Part shown: positions 1-9,829 of the stretch, piece by piece | Layout of the letters: each line of letters opens with the position of its first letter | How positions within the stretch are numbered: the stretch's first letter is position 1 | From: Gnetum montanum | Lineage: Eukaryota; Streptophyta; Gnetopsida; Gnetales; Gnetaceae | Length of the DNA stretch: 64,000 nt | Direction: 5' to 3' | Assembly (NCBI GenBank): GCA_015680685.1 | Contig: MNCI01037762.1 | Span: 28,488-92,487, forward strand | Position numbers and translations under genes: made by a program | Notes under the pieces: generated by a model | What the model saw: the letters and a program-made list of their open reading frames with translations, nothing else | Database searches by the model: none | Told to the model about the DNA's origin: nothing

Positions 1-1351
1 GAGTTAGTGATTTTTCCCTTACCCTTGTTATGTGCAGGGCCTAAATCTCTCCACTTTTTCCTACCTTTGTCACTACTTTGTTCAACCTTAGACTCTTCTA
101 TAATTTTCAAGACTGTTTCAATTCTTGAGTCTAAGGAAGCCCACATTTGGTCTACTTTGGCTGACACCTCAATTGTTAATTTTTGGATTGACAAAGTTTT
201 CCGATTCACCAACTCTTCGATTGGTGACTCATCCTCTTCATCACAAAATTTCACTCCCTTATTTCGAAGGGAGGGATCACAGTTATACTCTTCCGCACTT
301 TCCCTTTTGCGTAGCTCACCCTCTTCTTTTGCTACTTGCTCCAACAAGCTATGTAATTCATGGGCTCTAAGTTGTGAGAGTCTCCCTTGGGCGTAAGTCC
401 CAAGGGTTCTTCTAGTTTCATTCCTTAGCCCATCCACGATGTGGCGAAGTTGATCTCGCTGAGTGTACCCATGGCCCGGGCAACAATGTAACTATGTGTA
501 ATAGCGAGCCATGGCAGCATCCAAGGGTTCGTGTGTACCTTGCTTCCAGCCTTGGATCTCCTTATGCAAATTAGATACTATGGAGTACGTTTGATACTTT
601 TCGTTAAACAATTCTAGCATCGTACTTCACCTCCTGATGGTTTTTGGTTCTAAGGACCGGTACCAACTCTCTGCTTCTTTAGTGAGTGTCCTTGGAAACA
701 ACTTAAGTTTTTGCCACTCATTCTCTATATTCTACAAGGCACAGGCATCGTGGAATGCCTGTAAATGATTTTGCGGATCAGCATTGTATCCCCCTTCNCC
801 TCTGTGAACAGCTGGTGTTCACAGGCATCAGAACCAAGGATATGTATCATTGATCATAGGTTCTGATACTCAACCTCCTTACCATTGTTAGGAGGGGAAA
901 CATATTTTGCTAAAGAACCCATGATAAAGGGTTCCTCGTCTCCTATTTCACTTAGGACATGCGGGGCCTTGCCCTTCGACAATGTATGTTGGCTCTCCTG
1001 CCTTAAGTCTCGCATACGTTGGGCATCTGTGGGATAGTAATCCCTCATGTCAAAATCCTCCGTAACGTATTCAGCATATAGCTTGGTCATGCCTATCTAT
1101 GCCAAGGCACGGAAAAGCATGTGAGAGATTGATCGATCTGGGGGTAACACAATGTTACCTTGCAAATCTCTCCACTGCAGTTGTTCGTCCTGATGGAGAA
1201 CAAAAGTAAAATTAGGAATATACTCATCGGGATGAATATATGTCATCTTATATTGTTTAGGACTTGGCTGATTTTGGTTATGGGTTTTATCTTGCCAACT
1301 GTCTCATGTGTGGTCCTTAGGTGGTGGGTTGCTCTTATGAGAAGAAGGTAT
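1..1351 (-). pseudogene. gag (capsid region) of Athila-like element, partial and degenerate
   Basis: Minus-strand reading gives an N-terminal segment with TYIHPDEYIPNF, LHQDEQLQWRDLQGN and YYPTDAQRMRDL, then the retrotransposon gag core (WQKLKLFP) near 660-720 and a VDQMWASLDSR segment near 120-170, all matching the copy at 35.6-37.5 kb. The presumed start reads ATA instead of ATG at 1349-1351. A CGA-type arginine is TGA, and a glutamine is TAG near 1095-1105 where the relative has CAG. One undetermined base lies at 798. Gag would form the virus-like particle in the cytoplasm. The longest open piece is 854-1090. Not functional as it stands. Confidence 0.85.
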
Positions 1352-1472
1352 TTTGATTGGTGTGCTATTTCACTGTTATATAAATTTTTATCTTGATTAA
1401 CCTGAAGGTTCGTTAAGGCTCACAACGATGTGAGTGATATCCCTTATGTTCAATTCAACGCACAAACACTTA

Positions 1473-1491
1473 GTCCCCGGCAACGGCGCCA
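1473..1491 (-). other. Primer-binding site (tRNA-Asp type)
   Basis: On the minus strand TGGCGCCGTTGCCGGGGAC begins one base after the LTR. This is the primer site of many plant Athila/Tat Ty3 elements, complementary to the 3' end of tRNA-Asp. It fixes the orientation and the LTR boundary. Confidence 0.92.
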
Positions 1492-1492
1492 A

Positions 1493-2481
1493 TGATGAGT
1501 GGCGAGGTACCCCTACACTCAACCATACGAAATTAGCGTAGCACACGCAATCCGATTGAACTCTGCAGACTAAATGCCTAAACACCCCATGGAACACTTG
1601 GGGTTAATCATTCGTTGTCTTCCCAGACTTACTTGTTGTTGTCACGATGTATGGTTAAGTAAGTCCGAGGTATATGATTTTTTTGGTCTTTTATGGTTTT
1701 TCTCGTATGCTAAAGGGTGAAGGGTTGAGAAACTAACTAACTCTAACTAATGTCCTAAGTCTAAATTAACTAGCATCAGCATCCGTTCCCACTTACCGTA
1801 CACACCTTGAACTATGCAACTGTGGCTACCAAATGTTAATCGTTACTGGGATCACCACACATAACGGACATGCTCGAAGTGGTCATACTGAGGCACCTAA
1901 CTAGCCTAAGCGTGATGAGAAGCCGATTCCTTGACTAGCCGTACACATCTGTAGATGCTCGTAATCAAGTCGTACTCATCCCACATTCTAGGAGACAAGG
2001 GTGAGAGAATCTAATCGCGATGAGTAGCCGATTCCTTGGTTAGCTGTACACATTCGTCAATGCTCGTAACCAAGTTGTACTCATGCCACGCTAATGCATG
2101 TAGTAAATAATAGGTAGGAAATAACAAATAATAAACCTATTCCATGCACTGCAAGGTTTATCCACAAAGCTTGTCTTTATTGCCGTACACAACTTACGTT
2201 TAGGGACAAAGCTGCTCGAATAAAGATCCGTTCACTTGGGGACTCCTACTACGGGCACATGGAAAATATTCTATCTCTGGAGTGATTAAACTACCAGAGC
2301 TTCGCTACTTCTAGCCTAGGATGAGAAATGAGGGGAGTGTTGCCTCTTATTTATAGATTTGGTGGCGGACCGCGATATCGCGTAGGCGATATCGTACGCG
2401 ATATTGCAGGGGACGATGCGATATCACGTACGCGATATCGTGTACGTGATATCGCGGTGCATGTGATATCGCATCTCATCA
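1493..2481 (-). repeat. 5' LTR (copy A), 989 bp
   Basis: Starts and ends with the inverted repeat TGATGAG/CTCATCA. Read on the minus strand it has a GATATC palindrome array, a TATAAATA box (2348-2355 complement), then the transcribed part. It aligns with the LTRs at 17,652-18,582, 34,700-35,485 and 40,843-41,616. Copies A and B carry an internal direct duplication of about 105 bp (units start at 1914 and 2019, each with AGCCGATTCCTTG) absent from the two later copies, so they form a longer LTR subfamily. Confidence 0.92.
2371..2472 (-). promoter_or_regulatory. GATATC palindrome array in LTR U3
   Basis: Seven GATATC-like cores (one is GATATT) start at 2374, 2388, 2400, 2420, 2434, 2448 and 2465, mostly about 14 bp apart and interleaved with GTAC palindromes. 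The array lies immediately upstream of the TATA box in the direction of LTR transcription. A regulatory role is inferred from position only. Confidence 0.6.
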
Positions 2482-3350
2482 GTGGAGCTTTATTTCTTAT
2501 GTTAAGCTATCTTGTTTTGTTTCAAAGGACTAATTCTAGATTGGGTGGTTCCTTTCTAGGTTACATCCCTTCTTGGACTATTTTTTGATTACATAAGCTT
2601 TGCGTAGTACATGGAGGTTATTCATAAGCTTGTTTTGTGGACTACATTGGTAACTTGGGTGGAGGAGGGATAGGAATTACATACCTCCTATGGTACTTAT
2701 TACTTGGGATCATTTTCTAATCCTTTCTGTATTCAACCTTGGAAGTCACATATATGTGTGTTATTACATATAAGAAGAAGATCAAACTACTAGAATGTAA
2801 TAAGTTATGTAACAGTCAAGTCTATGACTTAGGATTCTTTGGTCAAGCTCTTCTCTTTTGTTAATTGAAAATAACATATATAGATATATTCTATTTTCAT
2901 GAATGTAACAGTAAGGCCAAAGTTAATTTTACCCTCTTTAAGTAATTATTGAGAAATGAAAAAACTACTGTTACTCTATTCCTTTCAGCCCACTTAAATA
3001 AATTTTCAAAGAAACTTGTATTTCTCATTCATAAATTCATCTTGATTTATGATACTAACTATTTTAGTCTTACTCTTAGTTTTTCATTTCATCACTATGA
3101 ACAAAGGGAAAAACTTAGTATCAAATGCTTGGTAATCCTTGGTCGAGCTTATTTATGATTTTGTGTTGAAGCTGGTGAATGAAAAATAGGTGACCTTTCC
3201 AAAAATGTTAACCAAAATTTTTCCTCTTGCATGTTGGTCACTTTTACTTTTTTGTTATTTTGTAATATCGTAGGTATGATATCATATAGATTTACAGTAA
3301 TAAGTCATTTTATCATTACTTTGGATCTATCAATGACTAGTAAGTTTATT
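2482..3350. other. No recognisable gene or element
   Basis: AT-rich flank between the LTR and the LINE remnant. Short open frames at 2949-3158 and 3231-3437 show no family resemblance; the 3' part may be decayed LINE reverse transcriptase, but I cannot read it. Confidence 0.4.
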
Positions 3351-3359
3351 ATTTGTAAG

Positions 3360-4560
3360 AATATAATTCAAGATACTCATGTGTATTATACTTCATGTTG
3401 TGCTCCTTGTATTTCTACATATTGTCACATTAATTAGTCTGTTTGAAATTTCCTTTGGAGTAGTAACCATTCTAGAAAATGATTTTGTCATGTTGCATGG
3501 AACATTTGCATTTTTCATAAAGAGGATGGTGTATTAGAATTGGTGAATTATTCTAAGCATGGTATTATGTAATGTGCAAGCAGGTGGTTAAATGCTTATC
3601 TAGTGGAAAGCCTTGGAATCTTTCTTTTCATAAGCATATTTAAATGAGTAAGCCTTAAGGTAGTGATTATTGAAAAGATAATCATTTTTTAAATTGAATT
3701 TTTTTTTCATAAGGTATTACTATATTAGTTTCTATTGTCATAATATTAGCAATTTTTATTAGCAATTTTTAGAATTTTAATAATATTACTATTTCTACCT
3801 CTATGCTTGATAAGAATTCTTCTTAGTGGCTTCCCATTAATAATGAACTATGGGCTATTAAGTATCCATGGCTTTGCAGTACATAGTATAAGCTTGGAAT
3901 TTCTTTCCTTTCATTTCTTCATATGCATAATCACTAGATTAATTGGTTTAAGTGTCAAAGTATCTATAGCATTAATGTTTCTAAAAAGTTTACATTTTTT
4001 ATCTTTTGGATAATGTGGATAGAAGTGTAATCATTCAAGATTCTCATAATCGTTTTCTTGATTTTTCTTAGATTAATGACCATCATTTTTTTCATATCAG
4101 TCTAAAATTGTGTATACTCTTATTAGTTCTAATACTAATATTTGGCCATCTAGTTATCTTTAAAAGGTTAATCATAATGTGTAATTATGGAAGTAATGAA
4201 TTTCGAAGATATGGAATGCAACTACTCCAAAAATTAGATACTTTCTATGATATTTGATTCATCAAGATAATGCTATTGGTATTCATTGCTCTTATTTAGA
4301 TGTTCATGACCCAAGATGTCATGTCTACAACATGGAAGATACATTCACCTATTGTTTTTTACTTGTCCTCTTACTGGAAGCTCTTGGACTTAGTGTAACA
4401 AGTATTTACATGGTTTTCAACCAATATTAGATGAAGTTTTATTTTGTGATACTCCTAAATTTCAAGGATTTCTATTTCATACTTGGCCTTGCTTTTGTCT
4501 TCTTATTCTTTATGCCATATAGATGTTTCAATGTAATGTGATTTTCACAAAGATTCTCTA
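3360..4560 (+). pseudogene. LINE (non-LTR retrotransposon) reverse transcriptase C-terminus and zinc-binding region, degenerate
   Basis: Stepwise translation across frameshifts gives the order found in plant LINE ORF2: an FLW-type motif, then HVAWNICIFHKEDGVLEL (compare VAWD..C.PK..GGLGI) near 3485-3545, then VVKCLSSGKPWNLSFHKHI near 3583-3640, then IWNATTPKIRYFLW near 4213-4255 and a cysteine/histidine block beginning DPRCHV near 4308-4320. The last two form the zf-RVT domain that follows the reverse transcriptase. No intact frame, no endonuclease and no poly(A) tail are visible, so this is an old 5'-truncated or fragmented copy. Confidence 0.6.
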
Positions 4561-4884
4561 GCTAATTTTTTTCTATTATCAATGTAAGGTGATATCATGC
4601 AACAACTCATACTTTAGCTAAATTTCTAAATGTTTCTTTGTTTAGTTTTGTTTTTTTTTAACAAGAAGCCTTTAGTAAAAAGTAAAAATCCATTTGGGTA
4701 CTTTTGAATGAGGGAAGGGTTTAATCTTTTTCATACCTGAGAGGGAAGGTTTTTCAGAGTTAGTTGAGGAGATGAAAACCTAAAAAGGCATCACCAAAAC
4801 CATTGGGCCTTTTTTTTTTCAAAGTTTCTCCTTTGCTTTTCTACTTTTTTAGTCTAAATTTTTATTTTTAATATATTTATTTTT

Positions 4885-5005
4885 TAGGATCTGACACTCA
4901 AATTAGAACTTTATAACTTAGCATTGTCTACCAAACTTAAACTCATAACTTGGACTTTCCAAGTTAAGAGTCTTATCACTAAGCTAATACCTCACTGTTC
5001 AAATT
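4885..5005 (-). mobile_element. tRNA-derived SINE head, minus copy
   Basis: Read on the minus strand it starts GTGAGGTATTAGC and contains a pol III A-box-like TAGCTTAGTGA (complement of 4976-4986) followed by a degraded B box (complement of about 4931-4949). It is the mirror image of the plus copy at 5138. It is not a functional tRNA gene, since no paired acceptor stem is seen. Confidence 0.5.
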
Positions 5006-5137
5006 GAATATCCACATGCATCTCAAATAGAACTAACTATTGTATATTTTTTTATAGCTAGCATAACCCTTACCTACTAAGTAGGATAAATGTGATCTAC
5101 TATAAAGATATCTCATCACAAAGTTACTTCATTAACA

Positions 5138-5290
5138 GTGAGGTGTTAGCCTAGTGGTATGGGTGTTGGCTTAGTAATCTTAGATCACAAGTTCAATTAT
5201 ACTAGGTAGCACTAACTTATAAACTTTTATAAAGCTTAGGATGTACCCATTCGAGTTCCAACACCTCACAGATTTAGAATCCAAAATAAT
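5138..5290 (+). mobile_element. tRNA-derived SINE head, plus copy
   Basis: Starts CAGTGAGGTGTTAGCCTAG. A-box-like TAGCCTAGTGG is at 5147-5157 and B-box-like AAGTTCAATTA at 5189-5199, a spacing suitable for an internal pol III promoter. The downstream AT-rich body reaches the inverted arm near 5638. Inferred to be a short interspersed element; parent tRNA not assigned. Confidence 0.55.
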
Positions 5291-5967
5291 TAAAACATAG
5301 GTATAGCCCAAGATATAGATTTCTTATGCAAGATAATTTAAGAGCTAAGTGATAAATCAATTATTATTTTTGATTTAGCAAGTAGTTACTTATTTCATGT
5401 TATACAATAGGACTTATCCTAAATTTTCATTTTTGAGTTTTATGAGAACAAGAATATGGATACCAAAAATAAGAAATCATAATAGAAAACTAGAAAAATA
5501 AGGAGGGTATTCGACCCCAAAAATAAAATTATATTAAGAATAAAAAATAACAAAAAAGAAAAGCTTTAAAATAACAAAGAAAAGAAAAGATATAATAGTT
5601 TTGAGGATGTCCTTGTGGATTTTTATCCTTACAATTAATCCTAAAAAACCTTCCCTCTAGGGTAGGAAATGTATTAGGCTTTAGTCTTTTTTAAAAGTTC
5701 CTCCATGAGTTTTTACTTTTTACTAAGGCTTCTTTGTCAATAGTTAGAAAAAGAAAAACAAATATATAGGAGAAATAATAAGGAGTAGTACCAAGACTTA
5801 AGCCTAAGCTAAGAAAAGTTTCTAACAACATTGCAAGTACAAGAGTTCATTAGTTGTAGTAAACCATTGTTAATTTGAGAATTAACTTGAAAAATAACAA
5901 GTTGAATAATATTAAGTTTTTAAAGTATATTTCCTATTAAAAATAATTTAAAAATGGAAAAAGTATA

Positions 5968-6075
5968 GCATTTAGGAGAGTAGTATAGTGGTTAAGATAC
6001 TCATCTCTTGATTGAAAAGTTGAGTTCAATTCTTATCATCACGTACAAGTGTATCAAGATACTCTTATTTAATAA
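5968..6075 (+). mobile_element. Second type of tRNA-derived SINE-like unit
   Basis: TAGTATAGTGG (5981-5991) matches an A box and GAGTTCAATTC (6022-6032) a B box, about 31 bp apart. The head resembles tRNA-Asp or tRNA-Gly 5' halves (TAGTATAGTGG), unlike the pair just upstream. The acceptor stem does not pair, which argues against a working tRNA gene. Confidence 0.45.
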
Positions 6076-6377
6076 ATACAATGATCTCTTGTACATCAAA
6101 CTAACTATTTTGAATGACAAAAAATTTGATATAATTTTTGAATTTGCTTGACACATGCTGTAGTAAGTACGCTGCTATGCACTTGATGAGGCTTCAACCA
6201 TATATCATGGTTTTACATGTAAGTGATGTCAAACTACCATTCACTTGTATTATTTAAGATAAGTATGACTATGATTTTTATTGTATTAGTTGTCTCTAGT
6301 AATTTTGTTCATAATTATTATAGAAAATTCTATGCAAAGTAGTGTTTTTTCCAATACTTATTTATTGTCAAGGTCCA

Positions 6378-6455
6378 TGTCCACCTCCTTCCCCTCCCCT
6401 CCCACTCCCCCCCTCCTCCCACCTTTCCCCTCCCCCACCTCACCACCCCAACAAC
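6378..6455. repeat. C-rich polypyrimidine tract
   Basis: About 78 bases of nearly pure C/T with many runs of three to seven Cs inside strongly AT-rich surroundings. The minus strand holds enough G-runs to form a G-quadruplex. The 98-residue open frame across it (6290-6586) is explained by this low-complexity tract and is not called as a gene. Confidence 0.7.
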
Positions 6456-6839
6456 GTTTACAATGCCTATTTATGTTTATCCTATTCTATAAATGTATAT
6501 ATAAGGATGTTTGGAAGGTAGTGTGTTTTTTTTTCATGATTGTGTTCTCTGCTTTCCCATTCTTCCTTCTGGTTATCATTCTATAATTCTCTCTTCAAGC
6601 TACTATGTGGTTAATGATCCAAGAGTCTATATCTTATTGGGATTTTTCATTTTTTCCTTGAGGCTATATTTTTGTGTGTTTTTGTTCATATATTTTGTTA
6701 TTCAAATTTTCCATGAATGATCTTGGGTGTCATAATTGGTATTATAGTGAAACTCTTTTTATGATGGTTTTTATCAGGGGGTTCTACTTATGGTAATTTT
6801 TTGCTAGGTTACACTTGTGGCGGTTATTTTTTTATTTGT

Positions 6840-8870
6840 TGATTTTATACAAATGAAGAAATTGACAAATCTTTAGTAATTGGTTGCTCAATCTACATTT
6901 ATGCATGTCTTGAAATCAAATTGAAAGGCTTTCTAGGAAAAATCAAAAATCTTTCTCATCTTATGTATTGTAAAGTTAATGTTTATGTAATTGATATTTT
7001 AAAAATTACAATCCCTCCTCCTCATTGAGAGGAAGATTTATATGTAGTTTCATCAGTTGATGAAATTGAGAGAGTTTCTTAGTACATTAATTTTGGTACT
7101 TCCTATCAATACATCCCATACATTAAATGGTTTTGTGAATACTCTTCATGTAATCTTGGTGTGGTGAAGCTAGGTGATGATTGTTTTTGTGATGTTGTTG
7201 GGTATGATAAAATTAAAATCTAGTTTAAGGATGTAACTATAAGAACTATCTCTCATGTACATTACATATCCAAACTCACAATGAGTATCCTATCTATAAG
7301 TAATTGGATACTACAAGTGTAACTATCATATTTGCAAAAGATAATTGTTAAATCCTATAAGGATCTTTTCCTTTGGCCATTGGTGTAAAGTGGGGAGGTT
7401 GTACTAGTTGAAAGTAAAAATGTTGTAGCATAAGTTCAACATGCTAGCTATTGTTGACTTACAGTTAAAAATTGATCTTTAGTATAGAATATTAGGGCAT
7501 CTAAGTGAAAGAAGATTAAAGAAACTACAAAAATGGTAAAATTAATCTTGCAAATGATACTTTAAATTTCTATCCTCACTACTTAATAAACAAACACATT
7601 CAAGACTTTGAAGAAATAATGCTAAGATAAATTAAGTATCAAAGTTAATGCATAGTAATGAATGTGAACCAATTAAGAACTTGTAAACATGTTCACCTAG
7701 AGGTACTACATATTATATTTCATTCATTGATGATTTTTCAAGGAAAGCTTTAATCTATTTAATGAGACATAAGTATGCAGCTTTAAAAAATTTAAAGAGT
7801 TCAAAGCTCTTGTTGAAAATTATTCAAGAAAAAATATCAAAGTTCTCAAAATATATAATGGTGGTAAATTTTTCTCTTATGATTTCAAATTTTTTTTGTA
7901 AAGACCATGACATATATAGATAAAAGACTTCTAGGAAATCCTAAGGTGAATGAAGTAGCTAAATGTTTTAATAGAACATTAATGGAATGAACTAGATACA
8001 TGCTAAGTGGAGTTATTCTTGGAAAACGTTTGAGGGCTAAGTGAAAATAACTACTTGCTATCTCATTAAAAAGTCATCATAGTTTATAATTGATAGAAGG
8101 ATTCAAGAAGAAATAATGATTGACAAGTGTGTTAATTTGAATTATCTTCAAGTGTTTGAATGTGAAGCTTATGTACATATTCCAAAAATTAATAGATGAA
8201 AATTAAATTACAAGTTTATAAAGTGTATTTTCCTTGGTTATGGTCCCATAAACTAAAAGGATTACCTATAGTCATGATGTTTTATTTAGAAAGAATTTTA
8301 AAGATATAAAATAAACTCTTTTTAGTGATGTTACACATGATCATGTATCTTTCCAGATTCATAAAGAGAATTTAGAGGATCCTCCTTCCTCATTTAGAGA
8401 TATTTTTCTAACTAATAGGATACTGTGAATGATATAAAAGAAATAAGTATAGGAGAAATTTTGAGTGAAGATGATAAAACTAAGTATAAACATGATGCTC
8501 CATTAACTTCACAACCCTCAATATAGTATGGTTGCATAAGAAAATTACTGACTCACTTTGAAGATTAAATTTTAATTGTTGATGTTGAATTACTTAAGAT
8601 GAAGTGTGTACATCACTTTATGATAAAGAGTGAAAGTGAGAAATGGATGATAAAATGTCTTCTATTAATAATAAGAAGACATGGGAATTGGTTAAACTAC
8701 CATTTAGTAGAAGACCAATTGAATATAAGCAGGTGTTTAGAATTAAATCTAGTGACTAGTTTAAAGCACATCTTATTTTTAAGGATTATTTCCAAAAAAA
8801 AGGAATTAATTATGATGAAATATTCTATCATATAGCAAAATTAACATATGTTGTGGATCAGGGTTACTTC
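6840..8870 (+). pseudogene. Ty1/copia pol remnant (protease-side linker, integrase, start of RT)
   Basis: Across many frameshifts the plus strand follows the copia pol order: VKLGDD...FKDVTIRTISHVHYISKL (region before integrase) near 7160-7290; LGHLSERRLKKLQKW near 7495-7540; integrase core with FIDDFSRKALIYLMRHK near 7720-7780 and a decayed R(T/M)LMER block near 7970-8000; SHDVLFRKNFKDIK near 8270-8310 at the integrase/RT junction; then KKTWELVKLPFSRRPIEYK and an FKDYFQKKGINYDEIFYHIAK segment, the RT start (8640-8850). It ends within RT; RNase H and LTRs are not seen. Inactive. Confidence 0.75.
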
Positions 8871-9403
8871 TATATGCTTTAATTCTTTTTAACATACCAA
8901 ATCCAAATAGTACCCAATATGAATAATTTGCTAGAAAACAAGAAAACTAGCTAAGTTGAATTAATTTAGAAGAAGATTATAATTATAGTAAATCCAAAAA
9001 TCCACATAACATTACATTGAAAGACTCATACACTCAATGATACTATAGAGAATGGGGCTTTAAAATCACACACATGATTGACCTTAATGCAAGGTACAAT
9101 CGAACCAAACCTCTTTCTCACACATAGAATTGAGATTCAACACACAGAGAGAGACACAATGACTAATTTGACTTACACATAATTAATAATTAAGTTTCAC
9201 ATAACTCCCATGCAATCTCTTACAACTCTCCTATCTAGAAAACATGCAAATAGGATCAATATTTTTTAATTACAAGACTAAGACCTTAGAGAAACCTTCC
9301 CCATGATCAACTTTGAGATTCCTAGATGTTTTCAATATTGAACTCAATATTCCCAATAATTCCTCATTCTAATTGATACTTTATAACTTGTTTCCAATCA
9401 AAC
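8871..9403. other. No recognisable gene
   Basis: AT-rich sequence between the copia remnant and the AGATGTCT array. It could be U3 of an LTR, but I found no terminal inverted ends or primer site. Confidence 0.35.
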
Positions 9404-9672
9404 AAGACATCTACAAGCTTGATAAATTATCTCTCTATCAAACTTGCTATTTAGACAAGACATCTACATGCAAGATAAGACATCTTCACAAAGTACATGA
9501 TGTCTTGCTAGAGATGTCTTCTCTCCAGCTAAGATGTCTCCCTTCTTAGGAAAAAGGTTTTCCAAGAAAATGGGATGTCTACTATTAACTTTTAGTTCTC
9601 AAGCAAGATATCTCTTAAATGATCATGATGTTGACTATGAATGTCCAACTCTTAGGAAAGATGTCTATAAAG
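9404..9672. promoter_or_regulatory. AGATGTCT/AGACATCT motif array, LTR U3-like
   Basis: At least eight GATGTC/GACATC cores in both orientations within 270 bp, one extended to TGTCTC near 9535. A TATA-like CTATAAATGA lies downstream near 9774-9783. The same motif is arrayed at 32.7 kb next to a copia primer site and at 42.1 kb, so this is probably an LTR promoter region. LTR limits not determined. Confidence 0.5.
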
Positions 9673-9829
9673 ATCTAGGAAATATTCCAAAGTATCTAAA
9701 AACTTTGATCTTCTAATTTTAGAAATGAAAAGGGGTTCGTAATAGATGTTCCTACACCAACTCTTCCATCCTTCTATAAATGAACTTAGGTAAACAATGA
9801 AGTAGGGATAGAAGTAATCCCCCACTCAA

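Larger units (their letters stand above)
1..2481 (-). mobile_element. Athila-like Ty3/gypsy element, 5' part (LTR, primer site, gag), cut by window edge
   Basis: Read on the minus strand this is a 5' LTR, a primer-binding site and the beginning of gag; protease, pol and the 3' LTR would lie left of base 1. Its gag matches the gag of the complete element at 34,700-41,616 over its whole visible length, and its primer site is the best preserved in the window. The base after the LTR begins GTGGA, the expected target-duplication half; the other half is outside the window. Call rests on LTR ends TGATGAG...CTCATCA, the primer site and gag homology. Lineage (Athila/Tat) is inferred from the tRNA-Asp-type primer site and element layout, not from a tree. 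Confidence 0.9.
4660..5737. repeat. Inverted pair of SINE-like units with long inverted arms
   Basis: The left arm near 4660-4760 (GAAGCC, TTAGTAAAAAGTAAAAA, GAGGGAAGGTTTTT) recurs as reverse complement near 5638-5737. Between the arms lie two tRNA-like heads in opposite orientation (4885-5005 minus, 5138-5290 plus). The simplest reading is two copies of one SINE-like family inserted head to head; the right copy carries extra AT-rich sequence. Alternatively it is a foldback transposon containing tRNA-like sequence. Confidence 0.5.

Noticed and set aside
7-396. 129-residue plus-strand open frame at the left edge
   Set aside because: It is antisense to gag, whose conserved segments read clearly on the minus strand.
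5138-6075. Functional tRNA genes
   Set aside because: A- and B-box-like words are present, but no acceptor or anticodon stem pairs properly; SINE heads fit better.
6290-6720. Two overlapping plus-strand frames (98 and 69 residues)
   Set aside because: One is created by the C-rich tract (a Pro/Ser run), the other is hydrophobic AT-rich translation; no family signal.
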